Positions 31,361 to 40,523 of a DNA stretch of 64,000 nucleotides are shown piece after piece. The translations under genes and the position numbers were made by a program. The notes below the pieces were generated by a model. It was not told the origin of the DNA. It saw nothing but the letters and a program-made list of their open reading frames with translations, and did no database searches. The stretch comes from Gynuella sunshinyii YC6258 (GTDB lineage Bacteria; Pseudomonadota; Gammaproteobacteria; Pseudomonadales; Natronospirillaceae): NCBI RefSeq assembly GCF_000940805.1, contig NZ_CP007142.1, positions 1,898,593 through 1,962,592 of the forward strand, read 5' to 3'. Numbering within the stretch: the stretch's first letter is position 1; every line of letters starts with the position of its first letter.

Positions 31361-32802
31361 CAGGCAAACACTCCCTCCAAAAACCAGTTGCCATCATCAC
31401 GACGCGATAACCAATGTATTTGATGAGCATGATCTGCCGCCATGATTTCTGCACGGAAAAAATCTTTGCGGTAATGACAGCCGTTCAGCCAGCGTCCGGT
31501 CACAATACGCTCCGGTTTTGACAGCAAACGATAGTTTTGGGGATTAACCGGTTTAGGCTGGGCCAGCAATAAAACTGGATAATGAAGTTTTTGTGGGTGC
31601 TTTTCCGGTTTTTTGAATTGAGCTGACATATCCGCTGAAACAAGTTGGCTGGCATATTGAGGGCGAGGATCCGGCGTGAGTCGTATGGTATTGACCTGCT
31701 CATGACCCAGTCGCGAAATCAGAATGGAAAGTAACTGATCCTTATCCTGTTCGGGAAAATGTTGCTTCAATAAATCCCTGGCCGATTGCTTTTGTGGCCG
31801 AAAATGATGAGCGCGTAATTGCAGCGCGATGACCGGTTCAGATAACCGCGTGCGTTCCAGCTGAATACTGATGAGGTTCTGCCAGTCACGATATTTCCAG
31901 GCGCCATTGATCGCCTGAATTCGCAGAATGGTGGGCGATCTCTGACGATGGATCAGTTTGATAAACAGCTGCTCGGCTGTCAGTTGCCGGGCTGACAGAT
32001 ATTGTTCCAGATACTGTAACAGTCGCTTGAGAGGAAACCGCAGGTGGCTGGCAGATTCCGCTTCATGCAGCAGATCAATCTGGTGGCGAAAGTGTGGTGG
32101 AATCACAAAACTCTGTTGCAGCGTCTGATCCTTTTCCAATGTGTTCAGATAATGCACCAGTGTTTTACCAAACCGATATCCGAGTTCGGAGCGCGGCAGT
32201 CGACGTAATTGTTGATAATGATGTATACCCATGGATGTCAGCCTTTGCGCCAGTCGGGTTTCAATATCCAGCTGGAAAACTGTTAAGGCATCGAGCTTGT
32301 TGGTTACTTCATCGGCACTGGTGCTACAGCAGGGGATTTGATTGCGAGCCAGAGTTTCGGCTGCCCGGGCTGTATGTGCCACGGCATAAACAGCGGTGAA
32401 ACCTGCCCGTTGAAAACTTTGCTGCAATTGCTGCCAGTAATTCTCCAGGCCGTTGAACAGTTTCAACATGGTACCCACTTCCAGTAACAGGCCATCGGGT
32501 GCTATCAGGCTGACGTGGGCGGAATATCGGTAACCGGTCAAAGCCAGTCGCTGCAGGTTTTCGTATTCAATATGGGTGTCATAAATGCCGATTTCTGCAT
32601 CTTCTAGTAGAAAGTAGGCCGTGCTGGCACTCATCCCGGTTTTTATTCCGAGTCTTTCGGCCAGACAGTTGCACTGTACTACTTCTCTGGAGCCAGGGTT
32701 CAGGAGCAATTGTGGTTTGCTGCCGTCACTGCTGAGGAAGTAAGACTCCAGTGCCAATCTGGGAAAATAGATAAACAACCAGAGGGAAGACACTCTCAAC
32801 AC
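31360..32802 (-). CDS. imuB: ImuB, catalytically inactive Y-family polymerase-like protein
   Basis: A 480-residue member of the DinB/UmuC-like family. The fingers/little-finger layout is kept, including a helix-hairpin-helix-like LTSMGIHHYQQLRRLPRSELGYRFG. The catalytic acidic residues of Y-family polymerases are not present in the first 120 residues; the first strand reads LWLFIYFPRLALES instead of the DMDAF-type motif. ImuB serves as the hub that links ImuC to the sliding clamp. I could not point to a clear clamp-binding motif. It overlaps imuA by seven bases. Confidence 0.9.
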   Translation of the reverse strand: MLRVSSLWLFIYFPRLALESYFLSSDGSKPQLLLNPGSREVVQCNCLAERLGIKTGMSASTAYFLLEDAEIGIYDTHIEYENLQRLALTGYRYSAHVSLIAPDGLLLEVGTMLKLFNGLENYWQQLQQSFQRAGFTAVYAVAHTARAAETLARNQIPCCSTSADEVTNKLDALTVFQLDIETRLAQRLTSMGIHHYQQLRRLPRSELGYRFGKTLVHYLNTLEKDQTLQQSFVIPPHFRHQIDLLHEAESASHLRFPLKRLLQYLEQYLSARQLTAEQLFIKLIHRQRSPTILRIQAINGAWKYRDWQNLISIQLERTRLSEPVIALQLRAHHFRPQKQSARDLLKQHFPEQDKDQLLSILISRLGHEQVNTIRLTPDPRPQYASQLVSADMSAQFKKPEKHPQKLHYPVLLLAQPKPVNPQNYRLLSKPERIVTGRWLNGCHYRKDFFRAEIMAADHAHQIHWLSRRDDGNWFLEGVFA

Positions 32803-33437
32803 TCTGCATCATGAAACAGCGGTACTGGAAGAATCTGCTGTTCCCGGACCCAGGCTCCCCGGCTTTTCAAGATGTGCAGACACAACTGATTTCTGCCCTG
32901 GTTGTACAGACTGAGACGTAACGCTGCGGTTGAGGGGGCATCCTGATAGCGTAGCGGCCTGAGCAAAAAAACAGGAAGCAGATTTTTTTCGGCGGCCAGC
33001 TGAATCCGCCTTAACTGGGCTTTGTTCAGGGCCTCTGCCCAGGCGATAACCGCATTGCTGCCACCGGAAAGCAGCGCCTGTTCAATGCTCCATAGCAGAT
33101 CATCACTGCGTTCACAGCGCACGATCAATTGCCGTTCCGGCTGCAGACCCCAGTGTAATAAGCCCAGGCCATGGGGCTGGTAGGGAGGATTCAGCCAGAA
33201 TTGCCAGCGGTCATCCTGTTGCCCCAGTTTTGCCAGGCACGGCAGGATAAGCCGTAGTTCGCCTTGCCCTGGATGGGAGCATAAAACTTCGGTGATTGCC
33301 CCCAAAGGCCAGCCTCCACCGGGTAGTTCAGCATCAAGACTAGGGTAACCCGTTGAGCAGGTTCGGGTGCTGTGGCGTAACCAGCTGTTGCCAGACCAGA
33401 CCTGACCACTGTCGGTCAGTGTTTGCAAAAGATCCAT
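32796..33437 (-). CDS. imuA: ImuA, SOS mutasome accessory protein
   Basis: A 213-residue protein of the ImuA/SulA-RecA-like family. The N-terminal STGYPSLDAELPGGGWPLGAITEVL segment matches the RecA-like opening of ImuA, and RRIQLAAEKNLLPVFLLRP lies in the second half. The P-loop is degenerate. It is the first gene of imuA-imuB-dnaE2. A LexA-box-like palindrome lies 15 bases before the start codon, so the cassette should be SOS-induced. Confidence 0.9.
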   Translation of the reverse strand: MDLLQTLTDSGQVWSGNSWLRHSTRTCSTGYPSLDAELPGGGWPLGAITEVLCSHPGQGELRLILPCLAKLGQQDDRWQFWLNPPYQPHGLGLLHWGLQPERQLIVRCERSDDLLWSIEQALLSGGSNAVIAWAEALNKAQLRRIQLAAEKNLLPVFLLRPLRYQDAPSTAALRLSLYNQGRNQLCLHILKSRGAWVREQQILPVPLFHDAEC

Positions 33438-33451
33438 GTGCTTATCTCAAA

Positions 33452-33471
33452 TACTGGATGTTTATACAGTA
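33452..33471 (-). promoter_or_regulatory. LexA (SOS) box upstream of imuA
   Basis: TACTGGATGTTTATACAGTA matches the LexA consensus CTGT-N8-ACAG with one change (CTGG for CTGT) and the expected TA flanks. It lies immediately upstream of imuA. Confidence 0.82.
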
Positions 33472-33609
33472 TAAGAAAAATTGGCCGGCTCTCAAGGCTG
33501 GATTTGTGTATTTTTTAAAAAGTGATGGTGATTCAGATCAACAGTGCCTTTGTAGAGCCAAGCACGGGCTCAACACGGATCTGCAAACTGATTATAGTGA
33601 GGACGCATG

Positions 33610-33645
33610 CCCGCAGAGCGATTTTTGTCGAGATTGCTCTGCGGG
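33610..33645. terminator. Long GC-rich hairpin downstream of ubiI
   Basis: CCCGCAGAGC and GCTCTGCGGG form a perfect 10-bp stem with a 16-base loop, about 100 bases past the ubiI stop. No U-tract follows on the minus strand, so factor-assisted termination or 3'-end protection is as likely as intrinsic termination. The rest of the 33472-33743 gap shows no convincing gene. Confidence 0.45.
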
Positions 33646-33743
33646 TTGGTCATGATGATCGGAGTTACCCCAGGGTGGTGTGCTGTGAACTGGTTTTTGG
33701 GCGGGACATCAGCCGTAAGCATGGATCAGTAAGTTAATAAGTA

Positions 33744-34976
33744 CTAACTCATGACAGAAGGTAAGGGACCAGTCAGACCAACTGCTGCCTTGGCACATTC
33801 GTGTTTCAGCCAGGGCAGTTGTTCAAACCACTTCATACCTTGGTTGCGCAGCCAGCGAACCGGCAAAGCATCGGCTTCGTATAAGCGTTTAAACCCTTCC
33901 ATGGCGGCCATCATGGCCAGGTTATGAGCCTGACGCTGGCGTTGATATTGGCGCAGGTAAAACAATGATCCCGGTGACTGTTTTAAACGCACGGTTTTAG
34001 CCAGGGTTTCTGTCAGTGTGGCGGCATCCAGAAAGCCAAGGTTCACGCCCTGGCCTGCCAGTGGATGAATACGGTGAGCGGCATCGCCGACCAGAGCTAC
34101 GCCGGGCTGGACATAGGAACGGGCAAAGCGTTGTTGTAGCGGGATCAGATAGCGCTGATCCACTTCCTGTATTGTGCCGAGCCTGAACTCGAAACTGCGG
34201 GCCAGCCGTTGTTTAAACGTTTCTTCCGGCAGATCAAAGATATCCTCGGCTTCATGACTGTTGATTGACCAGACGATTGAGCACCAGTGTTCATCCATCC
34301 CCTCATGGCTCAGTGGCAAAAAGGCCAATGGACCGACTGCGGTAAATATCTGACGGGCGGTGTACTGGTGTGGTTTTTCGGTTTTGACCGAAGTGACCAG
34401 CGCCTGATGATGATAGTCCCAGCTGCTGGTTTTAAAACCCGCTAGTTCACGGACTTTGGATTCATGACCATCAGCTCCCACCACCAGTCTGGCGGTCAGA
34501 TAAGTACCATCACCGAGTGAGACGCCGGTATGGTCGTCCTGTTGATGCAGAGCCGTTACGGAGAGCGCCTCAAAGGTCCGGATACCAGAGGTTGTACTGA
34601 TGCCTTTAACCAGTGCCTGCTGGATCTGCTGGTTTTCAATGATGCAGCCAAGATCCGCAATGTTCATCGCCTGGGCTGAAAACGAGACTTCCCCGGTGCC
34701 ATCTGCTTCCCAGACTTCCATGCGGTGATAATTGCAGACTCTGCTTTGATTGATGTCGTCCCAGACCCCAAGGTATTTCAGCCAGTTTCGGGCCGCATGG
34801 TTGATGGCACTGACCCTTGGCTCAAACCCGGAAACACCCGACATGGACGCCGGACTCAAAGAATGAGCTTCGATAATCGCCACTGACAGACCGGCCCTGG
34901 CGGCACCTAGCGCCAGGCTGGCACCCACCATGCCACCACCGACGACAAGAACATCAAAATCGATCGCATTGCTCAT
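33744..34976 (-). CDS. ubiI: FAD-dependent ubiquinone biosynthesis hydroxylase (UbiI/VisC type)
   Basis: A 410-residue flavoprotein monooxygenase of the UbiH/UbiF/VisC/COQ6 family. The Rossmann GxGxxG is DVLVVGGGMVGASLALGAA at residues 8-26. The family DG motif reads VVGADGHESKVR near 165 and the GD motif ALVGDAAHRIHPLAGQGVNLG near 285. It would hydroxylate the ubiquinone ring precursor (C5 step in E. coli). The assignment as UbiI rests on its order behind ubiH, as in E. coli. The two genes overlap by four bases. Confidence 0.88.
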   Translation of the reverse strand: MSNAIDFDVLVVGGGMVGASLALGAARAGLSVAIIEAHSLSPASMSGVSGFEPRVSAINHAARNWLKYLGVWDDINQSRVCNYHRMEVWEADGTGEVSFSAQAMNIADLGCIIENQQIQQALVKGISTTSGIRTFEALSVTALHQQDDHTGVSLGDGTYLTARLVVGADGHESKVRELAGFKTSSWDYHHQALVTSVKTEKPHQYTARQIFTAVGPLAFLPLSHEGMDEHWCSIVWSINSHEAEDIFDLPEETFKQRLARSFEFRLGTIQEVDQRYLIPLQQRFARSYVQPGVALVGDAAHRIHPLAGQGVNLGFLDAATLTETLAKTVRLKQSPGSLFYLRQYQRQRQAHNLAMMAAMEGFKRLYEADALPVRWLRNQGMKWFEQLPWLKHECAKAAVGLTGPLPSVMS

Positions 34977-36202
34977 AATGTATTCTCATGTAATTGGCCC
35001 CCCGCCAGCCCCATGGCATAGCGGCTGAACAGTTCTTTGGCTATCGTATGGTGGTCGAGCATGCCCAACCCCAATGCCCTGACAGGTTTGAGTCCAGGCA
35101 GTGAAAACCCCTGAACCAGTTTATCGCAGAACTCCATGACCCATAATTGATCCTGATGGATGCGCTGTTGATATTGCAGCAGTGGCGTCAGTTGTCCGAG
35201 TTGCGGCAATGGTTGTTGAATCAGTGTCTGGGCCAGGCTCGATACGGCTCTCAAAGCCAGATTCAGTCCCTGGCCGGCGACCGGATGCAGGGAGACAGCG
35301 CTGTTGCCGAGTAGTACCAGCCGGCTGCGAACCTGTTCCGGTGTGTAAGTACGCACTAACGGGTAATTGAAGCGATCCGAGATATCGTTGAGCATGCCCA
35401 GCCTGCCGCCAAACTGTTGCTGCAGGCGAGCCAGAAATGTGGATGCCGGTAACGCCATCAGTTCATCCACCTGCTGCTCATCCACACTCCAGACCAGTGC
35501 ACTGACGGATCGGTGCTGTTGCATGGTCAGGGGCAACATAGCCAGCGGACCGGACTCGCTGAAGCGTTCATAGGCCCAGTTCTGATGTGCTTGTTGATGA
35601 GCTACATTGGCAATGATGGCGTGCTGATGAAAATGTAGCTGCTGTTCCTGAATGCCCAGTTTGCTCTTCAGTTCAGAACGACCGCCTTCGGCAACGATGA
35701 CCAGTCGTGCGGTCATCTCTTCCTGTTGCTGTGTCTTTAACACGACGCATTCCGGTTGGAACTGTAATTGTTCAACCGTGGTGGAGAACTTCAAGGTAAC
35801 TGGCAGTTTGCGGCTCTGACTCAATAGCGCGGTCCCCAGAGCCCGGTTGGGAATGACATAACCCAGGGCCGGTTGATGGTCCTCGGCATGAAGTTCTGCG
35901 GTGGCCGGCCCACCTTTCTCACTGATCTGAATGTGCCGGATGGCTTCCGCATAATCCCGCAACCCGGCCCACAAGCCCCACTTCTGTAACATCTGGATAC
36001 TGCCAGCGGAGATGGCTGTAGAACGATCATCAAACGCCGGGGAATAACCTACAATCTGCTGCTGATCCGGCTCAGCGGTGGATTCCAGCAGAGCGATTCT
36101 GGCACCTTGTGAATATAGCGGCGTCAATGCTGCCAGTAATGCATGTCCGACCAGGCCGCCGCCAATGATAACGAGGTCGAATTGAGGGGTGTGTGCAGAC
36201 AA
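34973..36202 (-). CDS. ubiH: 2-octaprenyl-6-methoxyphenol hydroxylase UbiH
   Basis: A 409-residue FAD monooxygenase of the same family, with DLVIIGGGLVGHALLAAL at residues 9-26 and the UbiH-typical FDDRSTAISAGSIQML block near 55. LGYVIPNRALG is near 113 and VLLGNSAVSLHPVAGQGLNLALR near 280. The GD motif is GN here (LLGNSA), as in many UbiH proteins. It acts in ubiquinone biosynthesis, which fits the bc1 complex in this window. The partner pepP, often directly upstream of ubiH, is absent. Confidence 0.9.
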   Translation of the reverse strand: MSAHTPQFDLVIIGGGLVGHALLAALTPLYSQGARIALLESTAEPDQQQIVGYSPAFDDRSTAISAGSIQMLQKWGLWAGLRDYAEAIRHIQISEKGGPATAELHAEDHQPALGYVIPNRALGTALLSQSRKLPVTLKFSTTVEQLQFQPECVVLKTQQQEEMTARLVIVAEGGRSELKSKLGIQEQQLHFHQHAIIANVAHQQAHQNWAYERFSESGPLAMLPLTMQQHRSVSALVWSVDEQQVDELMALPASTFLARLQQQFGGRLGMLNDISDRFNYPLVRTYTPEQVRSRLVLLGNSAVSLHPVAGQGLNLALRAVSSLAQTLIQQPLPQLGQLTPLLQYQQRIHQDQLWVMEFCDKLVQGFSLPGLKPVRALGLGMLDHHTIAKELFSRYAMGLAGGQLHENTL

Positions 36203-36316
36203 GAATACTCCAAGTTCAGGGCCTGTGAGGGAGGGTAATAATAACCAAGATGCCGGGTTTTGTCGTTACCGTGCGACGCATGACCGACCATGGGGTTCAT
36301 GACACCGGAACCAGGA

Positions 36317-37954
36317 CTACATCACCACGCAGTTACGGCCATTATGTTTGGCCTGATACAGTCGGGCATCGGTTTGTTGATAGAGCTCGTTAAAATTTTG
36401 TATGCGTCCGGACTCAATTACACTGGCGCCAAATGAGGCCGTGACGACGCCATGGCGGGATTCGGGAAATGCCAGGCTCAGATGTTCGATGGCCAGGCGG
36501 ATATCGCTGACTTTACGTTGGGCCGCCGCCGCATTTTCTGCGGTAAACAGCAATGCAAACTCTTCGCCTCCAAGGCGAAATACCGAACTTTCCGGAAACT
36601 GAGACTGCAAGTGGTGAATAATGATCTTAAGAATGTCATCGCCTTTTGGATGACCATAGGTGTCGTTGTAGAGTTTGAACTGATCAATATCGAAAATGAC
36701 AAATACCAATGATTCCAACGCTGAAATGCGCTTGCTTTCCTGCATGAATTGATCAAATAACGTTCTGCGGTTAAACGCGCCTGTCAATGAATCTGTTTCC
36801 AGATCCACTTTCAGCAGTTTGATTCTGTGTGAGAGCAGATAGGCGAGAATAAAAGCTTCAACTGTCACGCCAATGGCAATGGAGTAACGGGTCCACCAGT
36901 TGTAAGGTAAATAGCCTTCATAAAACAAAATGCCGAACAGCGCGAAAAAGATAAAGAACAACTGGGCGGCCAGCAAATACTTCACCAGTGTGTTGCCCTG
37001 TCTCATCAGCGAGATGGAAACCCAAAAGTATACGGCGATGGCATAGATGAAAAAGTACACGCTGATGTCCAGCGCGTTGAAAAAATTCACAACCCCCCAT
37101 AATAGATTCAGTACCAGCAATACAATGGTGGAATTAAGAGCCAGGTTTTGCAGAGGATAAAACTTGGCGGTTTGTAAAACTTTTTTCACGAACAGACTCA
37201 AAAAGATCGTGGCGCTCAGCAGACCGTAACTGGTGAGGTGGCCGCGCATGCCGTAGATACCAAAGTAATGGGACAAAATGCCGTATTCAAATACAAACCA
37301 GATAATCGATGACACCAGATATAAGGAGTAATAAAGGTATTCTTTGTAGCGGGCGGAAAAAAACAGCAGAAAGTTAAAGCAGGCCAGAGCGATGAGCATG
37401 CCAACCAACAGAACAGGAAAAATATTTTTGGTAGAGAGTTCCGCCAGCGTATGTTGATCATCCAGAATCAGATATTCAAAGTATTGATAAGCGGGTGAAA
37501 CAAAATGGAAATAATAGGTTTTTTCTTCACCCGGATTCAAATGAATGGGTAAGACCGAATCTGTGCCATGCAATAATTTGGTATCACCCGTCCAGGCAAA
37601 CAAATCGATGTGTTTCTGATCCAGGATGACGCCATTCCGGGTTTCATAAAAATCCATGACCCGATTGAAGTAAGAAATGGAGTTGTGAATATTGCAGGCG
37701 ATTACACTATCCGAGGCATTCCTGACACTGAATCTGACCCAGATATCCAACTGGTTGCTGGGCAGTGACAGACGGTTGGGGGCCGGTGTAAATTCTGCCT
37801 GTATGGCTTCATCAATGGTGTAAGTGTGTGGGCTGTTGATGAGATAGCCGATTTCAAAGTTTCGGATATTTACCACATCATCCGTTAAGACAACTGATCC
37901 GGCATGGGCATACATCGCCAGATACAAAACAGTGAAAACTAAATATTTGGTCAT
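36317..37954 (-). CDS. Membrane diguanylate cyclase with 7TMR-DISM sensor
   Basis: A 545-residue signalling protein. A signal peptide (residues 1-18, ending AHA) precedes a periplasmic 7TMR-DISMED2-like beta domain (about 25-165). Seven hydrophobic segments follow (about 180-380), then a GGDEF domain from about 385. The active-site signature is RLGGEEF, which is catalytically competent. No RxxD inhibitory site precedes it at the usual distance, so product inhibition may be absent. Likely role: making cyclic di-GMP in response to a periplasmic, perhaps carbohydrate, ligand. The gene stands alone upstream of ubiH on the same strand. Confidence 0.92.
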   Translation of the reverse strand: MTKYLVFTVLYLAMYAHAGSVVLTDDVVNIRNFEIGYLINSPHTYTIDEAIQAEFTPAPNRLSLPSNQLDIWVRFSVRNASDSVIACNIHNSISYFNRVMDFYETRNGVILDQKHIDLFAWTGDTKLLHGTDSVLPIHLNPGEEKTYYFHFVSPAYQYFEYLILDDQHTLAELSTKNIFPVLLVGMLIALACFNFLLFFSARYKEYLYYSLYLVSSIIWFVFEYGILSHYFGIYGMRGHLTSYGLLSATIFLSLFVKKVLQTAKFYPLQNLALNSTIVLLVLNLLWGVVNFFNALDISVYFFIYAIAVYFWVSISLMRQGNTLVKYLLAAQLFFIFFALFGILFYEGYLPYNWWTRYSIAIGVTVEAFILAYLLSHRIKLLKVDLETDSLTGAFNRRTLFDQFMQESKRISALESLVFVIFDIDQFKLYNDTYGHPKGDDILKIIIHHLQSQFPESSVFRLGGEEFALLFTAENAAAAQRKVSDIRLAIEHLSLAFPESRHGVVTASFGASVIESGRIQNFNELYQQTDARLYQAKHNGRNCVVM

Positions 37955-38385
37955 GAACAGGAATGAACCACGTGACTCGGTAGAGTAGTGTAAACGTTAT
38001 AGCATAGGGTGCTTGATTTTGTGGGTAAATATCTTGGAGATCATCTTAATAATTGCCTGCCTCCCTGACTCAGTGTTGAAAATCTTCTCAAATCAGTCAG
38101 TTAGAGCGAATAAAGCTGTTGCGCTGGGCTGACACTTCGGTCGCAGATGAATGGCAATGTCCAGATCCGCTCCAGCGGACTGGTCACGGATTGCGGTCTT
38201 GTCCTGGCTTTTGGGTCCGTATTATTCAGAAATTTTTGAGTGATATCTTCCACTGTTGTGGGTAGTCATGATGGCCAAGAGTCTGCGGCCGGTTGTTTGG
38301 TTGAGCATTGATTTATACTGAAGACGGTCGAGAACGGACCGTGTTGATACGGTCCTCTCAAAAAACAGCCAACCATACCGGGATG
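37955..38385. other. Non-coding gap with one small hairpin
   Basis: About 430 bases without a convincing gene. A 7-bp hairpin (GGACCGT / ACGGTCC at 38336-38355) lies just past the end of the minus-strand catabolic operon but has no U-tract after it on that strand. The rest presumably contains the promoter of the diguanylate cyclase gene. Confidence 0.4.
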
Positions 38386-39027
38386 TCAGTAGGCACGTAG
38401 CTCTTCTGCCAATTGCCCCGCCTGATGGCTGATTGCCGCTTTTTTTTCATCGGCAATCATCCGACGTCCGGCGATCAAACGTACCCACCAGGGAACCGAT
38501 CCAACCGGTTTGCCGCTGGCACGGGCAAGGGTGTAAGCCATCGCGCATTTTTCGAACAGTTCAGCATTAAAGACCATTCGGTTCAGAGTGACGCCAAACA
38601 CCAGCTGATCTCCTTCAAGGGTGCCACAGTTCCCTCCTTTGGCAATCACTTTGAGCAACTGCCTGGGGGTGTTCAGAGACCAGGATTTACCAATGTGGCG
38701 GGCCTGCTCGTCAAACACTGACGGCATGACTTCATTAAGCTGTGCCAGTGCCCGGCACCATTGTGGGCTGAGTCGGGCAATGGCACCAACATCCTGGCGT
38801 GCCTGATAAATCTGCGCATGCAGCCGCAGTGATTGCCGCCACTCCTCTGGCTGGCTGTCAATGGCGGCAAATGCACAGGGCCGTGCGTCTCCGTCAGGTG
38901 TGAGGTACAGCAATGAAGCTGTGCCAGGAACCAATGCAGAAATCAGATTGTCAGACTGATGGAAAAACTTCTTTTCCCGCAATCGCTCAGCTGTATGAAT
39001 CAGTTGTTCGGTGATGTCCGTGATCAT
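38386..39027 (-). CDS. Class II aldolase-fold protein lacking metal ligands
   Basis: A 213-residue protein. The layout follows the class II aldolase/adducin fold: an AERLREKKFFHQSDNLISALVPG start, LLYLTPDGD where the family has LLTPSG, LRLHAQIYQARQDVGAIARLS where it has HaaIYrarPdvgaVvHtHs, and a final helix with the AYTLARASGKP pattern. The metal-binding HTH is replaced by ARL, and the RNHG loop by KGGNCG. It should therefore not bind the catalytic zinc. It closes an operon that also encodes an intact paralogue. It could be a partner subunit, a regulator or a relic, and its open frame of normal length argues against decay. Confidence 0.6.
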   Translation of the reverse strand: MITDITEQLIHTAERLREKKFFHQSDNLISALVPGTASLLYLTPDGDARPCAFAAIDSQPEEWRQSLRLHAQIYQARQDVGAIARLSPQWCRALAQLNEVMPSVFDEQARHIGKSWSLNTPRQLLKVIAKGGNCGTLEGDQLVFGVTLNRMVFNAELFEKCAMAYTLARASGKPVGSVPWWVRLIAGRRMIADEKKAAISHQAGQLAEELRAY

Positions 39028-39044
39028 GCTTGTCTGTCTCCGGA

Positions 39045-40508
39045 TTAGACCAGTTTAAACACGTCTTCAAAACGATTCAGTGCTTCATCGATGATGTCAT
39101 CGGTGTCCGCCATGCTGGTATACATGCGGCTGCCGGCCAGGGTCACCAAACCATGTGCCATATAGGCTGCACCCATTTCCTCCATCATATGTTTGCGGGG
39201 TTTGACTTCTTTTAACAGTTTGATCGGATTACGGGCGTTTAACAGCAGTACTCCGGATGTCTGCAAATGCACCACAGAGCCCTGGTTGTACACGACATAG
39301 GGCAGTTTCAGGCGTTCGATGATATCGCTCAATCCTGCTGTCAGCCGGTCGCCGGCACGGCCGGCATGAAACGCGGCATTGCGTTTGTCCATTTCTTCCA
39401 GGGCATAATAGCCCGCCACGCAGGATAAAGGATTGGCCGACAGTGTACCGCCAACAAAAGCGCGTTTGCTGCCACTGGCTCCGATACCTCCGGCCAGTAC
39501 CATCATGATGTCCTTACGGCCGCCGATGCCTCCAGCCATGGGATAGCCACCAGTCAGGCATTTGCCAAAGATTGTCAGGTCCGGTGTGACATTGAAATAA
39601 CCCTGAGCACCGGACATGCCAACCCGGAACCCGGACACCACTTCATCAAAAATCAGCAAAGCACCAAATTCATCGCACAGCTGACGCAGGCCGGCATTGA
39701 ACTCGCGGGTTACCGGTCGGGTGCCGCTTTCCGGTCCCAGCGGCTCGACGATAATAGCTGCCGTGCCACCGCGCAGGCGGTTAAACATCAATTTGCGACG
39801 TATCGCCGCCAGATGATTGGGGAAGCTTTCCTGGGTGAAGGCCGTGGATGACCGGGGAATCCCGTGGGCTTCATGGCGGCCAGTGCCCGGAATCCGCATA
39901 CCATAGACCATCTGATCGCTCCAGCCATGGTAGGCACCGCCGATTTTAATCACCCGTTTGCGGCCGGTGTAGGCGCGGGCCAGACGAATAGCCCCCATAA
40001 CCGCTTCCGTACCCGAGCCCAGCATGCGGAACATATCCACTGATGGCACATGGCGGCAGACCAGTTCGGCCAGTTTGACTTCGTATTCATGCAGTAGTCC
40101 GGTGACCGGACCACAGTTCTGAATGGTTTCAATGACTTTCTGTTGTACGACCGGATCATTGGAACCCAGCAGCGTGGGGCCACCCGCCTGTAGAAAATCG
40201 ATATAGCGATTATCATCTACATCGGTCAGGTGCGCTCCGTTAGCTTCCTTGACGGCCAGGGCGAACGGATAGTTAAAGGCAAGATTGTGTTGTACGCCAC
40301 CCGGAATGACGGTTTTGGCGTGTTCAGCAATCTGCTTGGAAGTCTGGCAGCGCTGTTCAAAGTATGCCATGACTTTATCCATATGTTCCCTACGAATAGG
40401 GCGAATAGGTTGTTTGACCAGCGTGTTTAGTCGCGCATAGATTTCGTCGGTGTCTGGCCAGTGGCTGATCCCAAACGATTGATCAGGTGTCTGCTGTTGC
40501 ATATTCAT
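39045..40508 (-). CDS. Class III aminotransferase (glutamate-1-semialdehyde aminotransferase-like)
   Basis: A 487-residue PLP enzyme of fold type I. Landmarks are GSGTEAVMGAIRLARAYTGRKRVIK (cofactor phosphate region), YHGWSD, IFDEVVSGFR with the pyridine-N Asp, and the Schiff-base lysine in FGKCLTGGYPMAG. The similarity is to the HemL-like branch, but the N-terminus is about 60 residues longer and the context is catabolic, so it is unlikely to be the heme enzyme. It probably moves an amino group on an aldehyde or sugar derivative. Spacing to the neighbours is 15-20 bases, so the genes form one transcript. Confidence 0.85.
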   Translation of the reverse strand: MNMQQQTPDQSFGISHWPDTDEIYARLNTLVKQPIRPIRREHMDKVMAYFEQRCQTSKQIAEHAKTVIPGGVQHNLAFNYPFALAVKEANGAHLTDVDDNRYIDFLQAGGPTLLGSNDPVVQQKVIETIQNCGPVTGLLHEYEVKLAELVCRHVPSVDMFRMLGSGTEAVMGAIRLARAYTGRKRVIKIGGAYHGWSDQMVYGMRIPGTGRHEAHGIPRSSTAFTQESFPNHLAAIRRKLMFNRLRGGTAAIIVEPLGPESGTRPVTREFNAGLRQLCDEFGALLIFDEVVSGFRVGMSGAQGYFNVTPDLTIFGKCLTGGYPMAGGIGGRKDIMMVLAGGIGASGSKRAFVGGTLSANPLSCVAGYYALEEMDKRNAAFHAGRAGDRLTAGLSDIIERLKLPYVVYNQGSVVHLQTSGVLLLNARNPIKLLKEVKPRKHMMEEMGAAYMAHGLVTLAGSRMYTSMADTDDIIDEALNRFEDVFKLV

Positions 40509-40523
40509 AGTGAATTCCTCCTG

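Noticed and set aside
33522-33737. 71-codon plus-strand frame between imuA and ubiI
   Set aside because: It contains the long hairpin, has no convincing binding site and no recognisable protein features.
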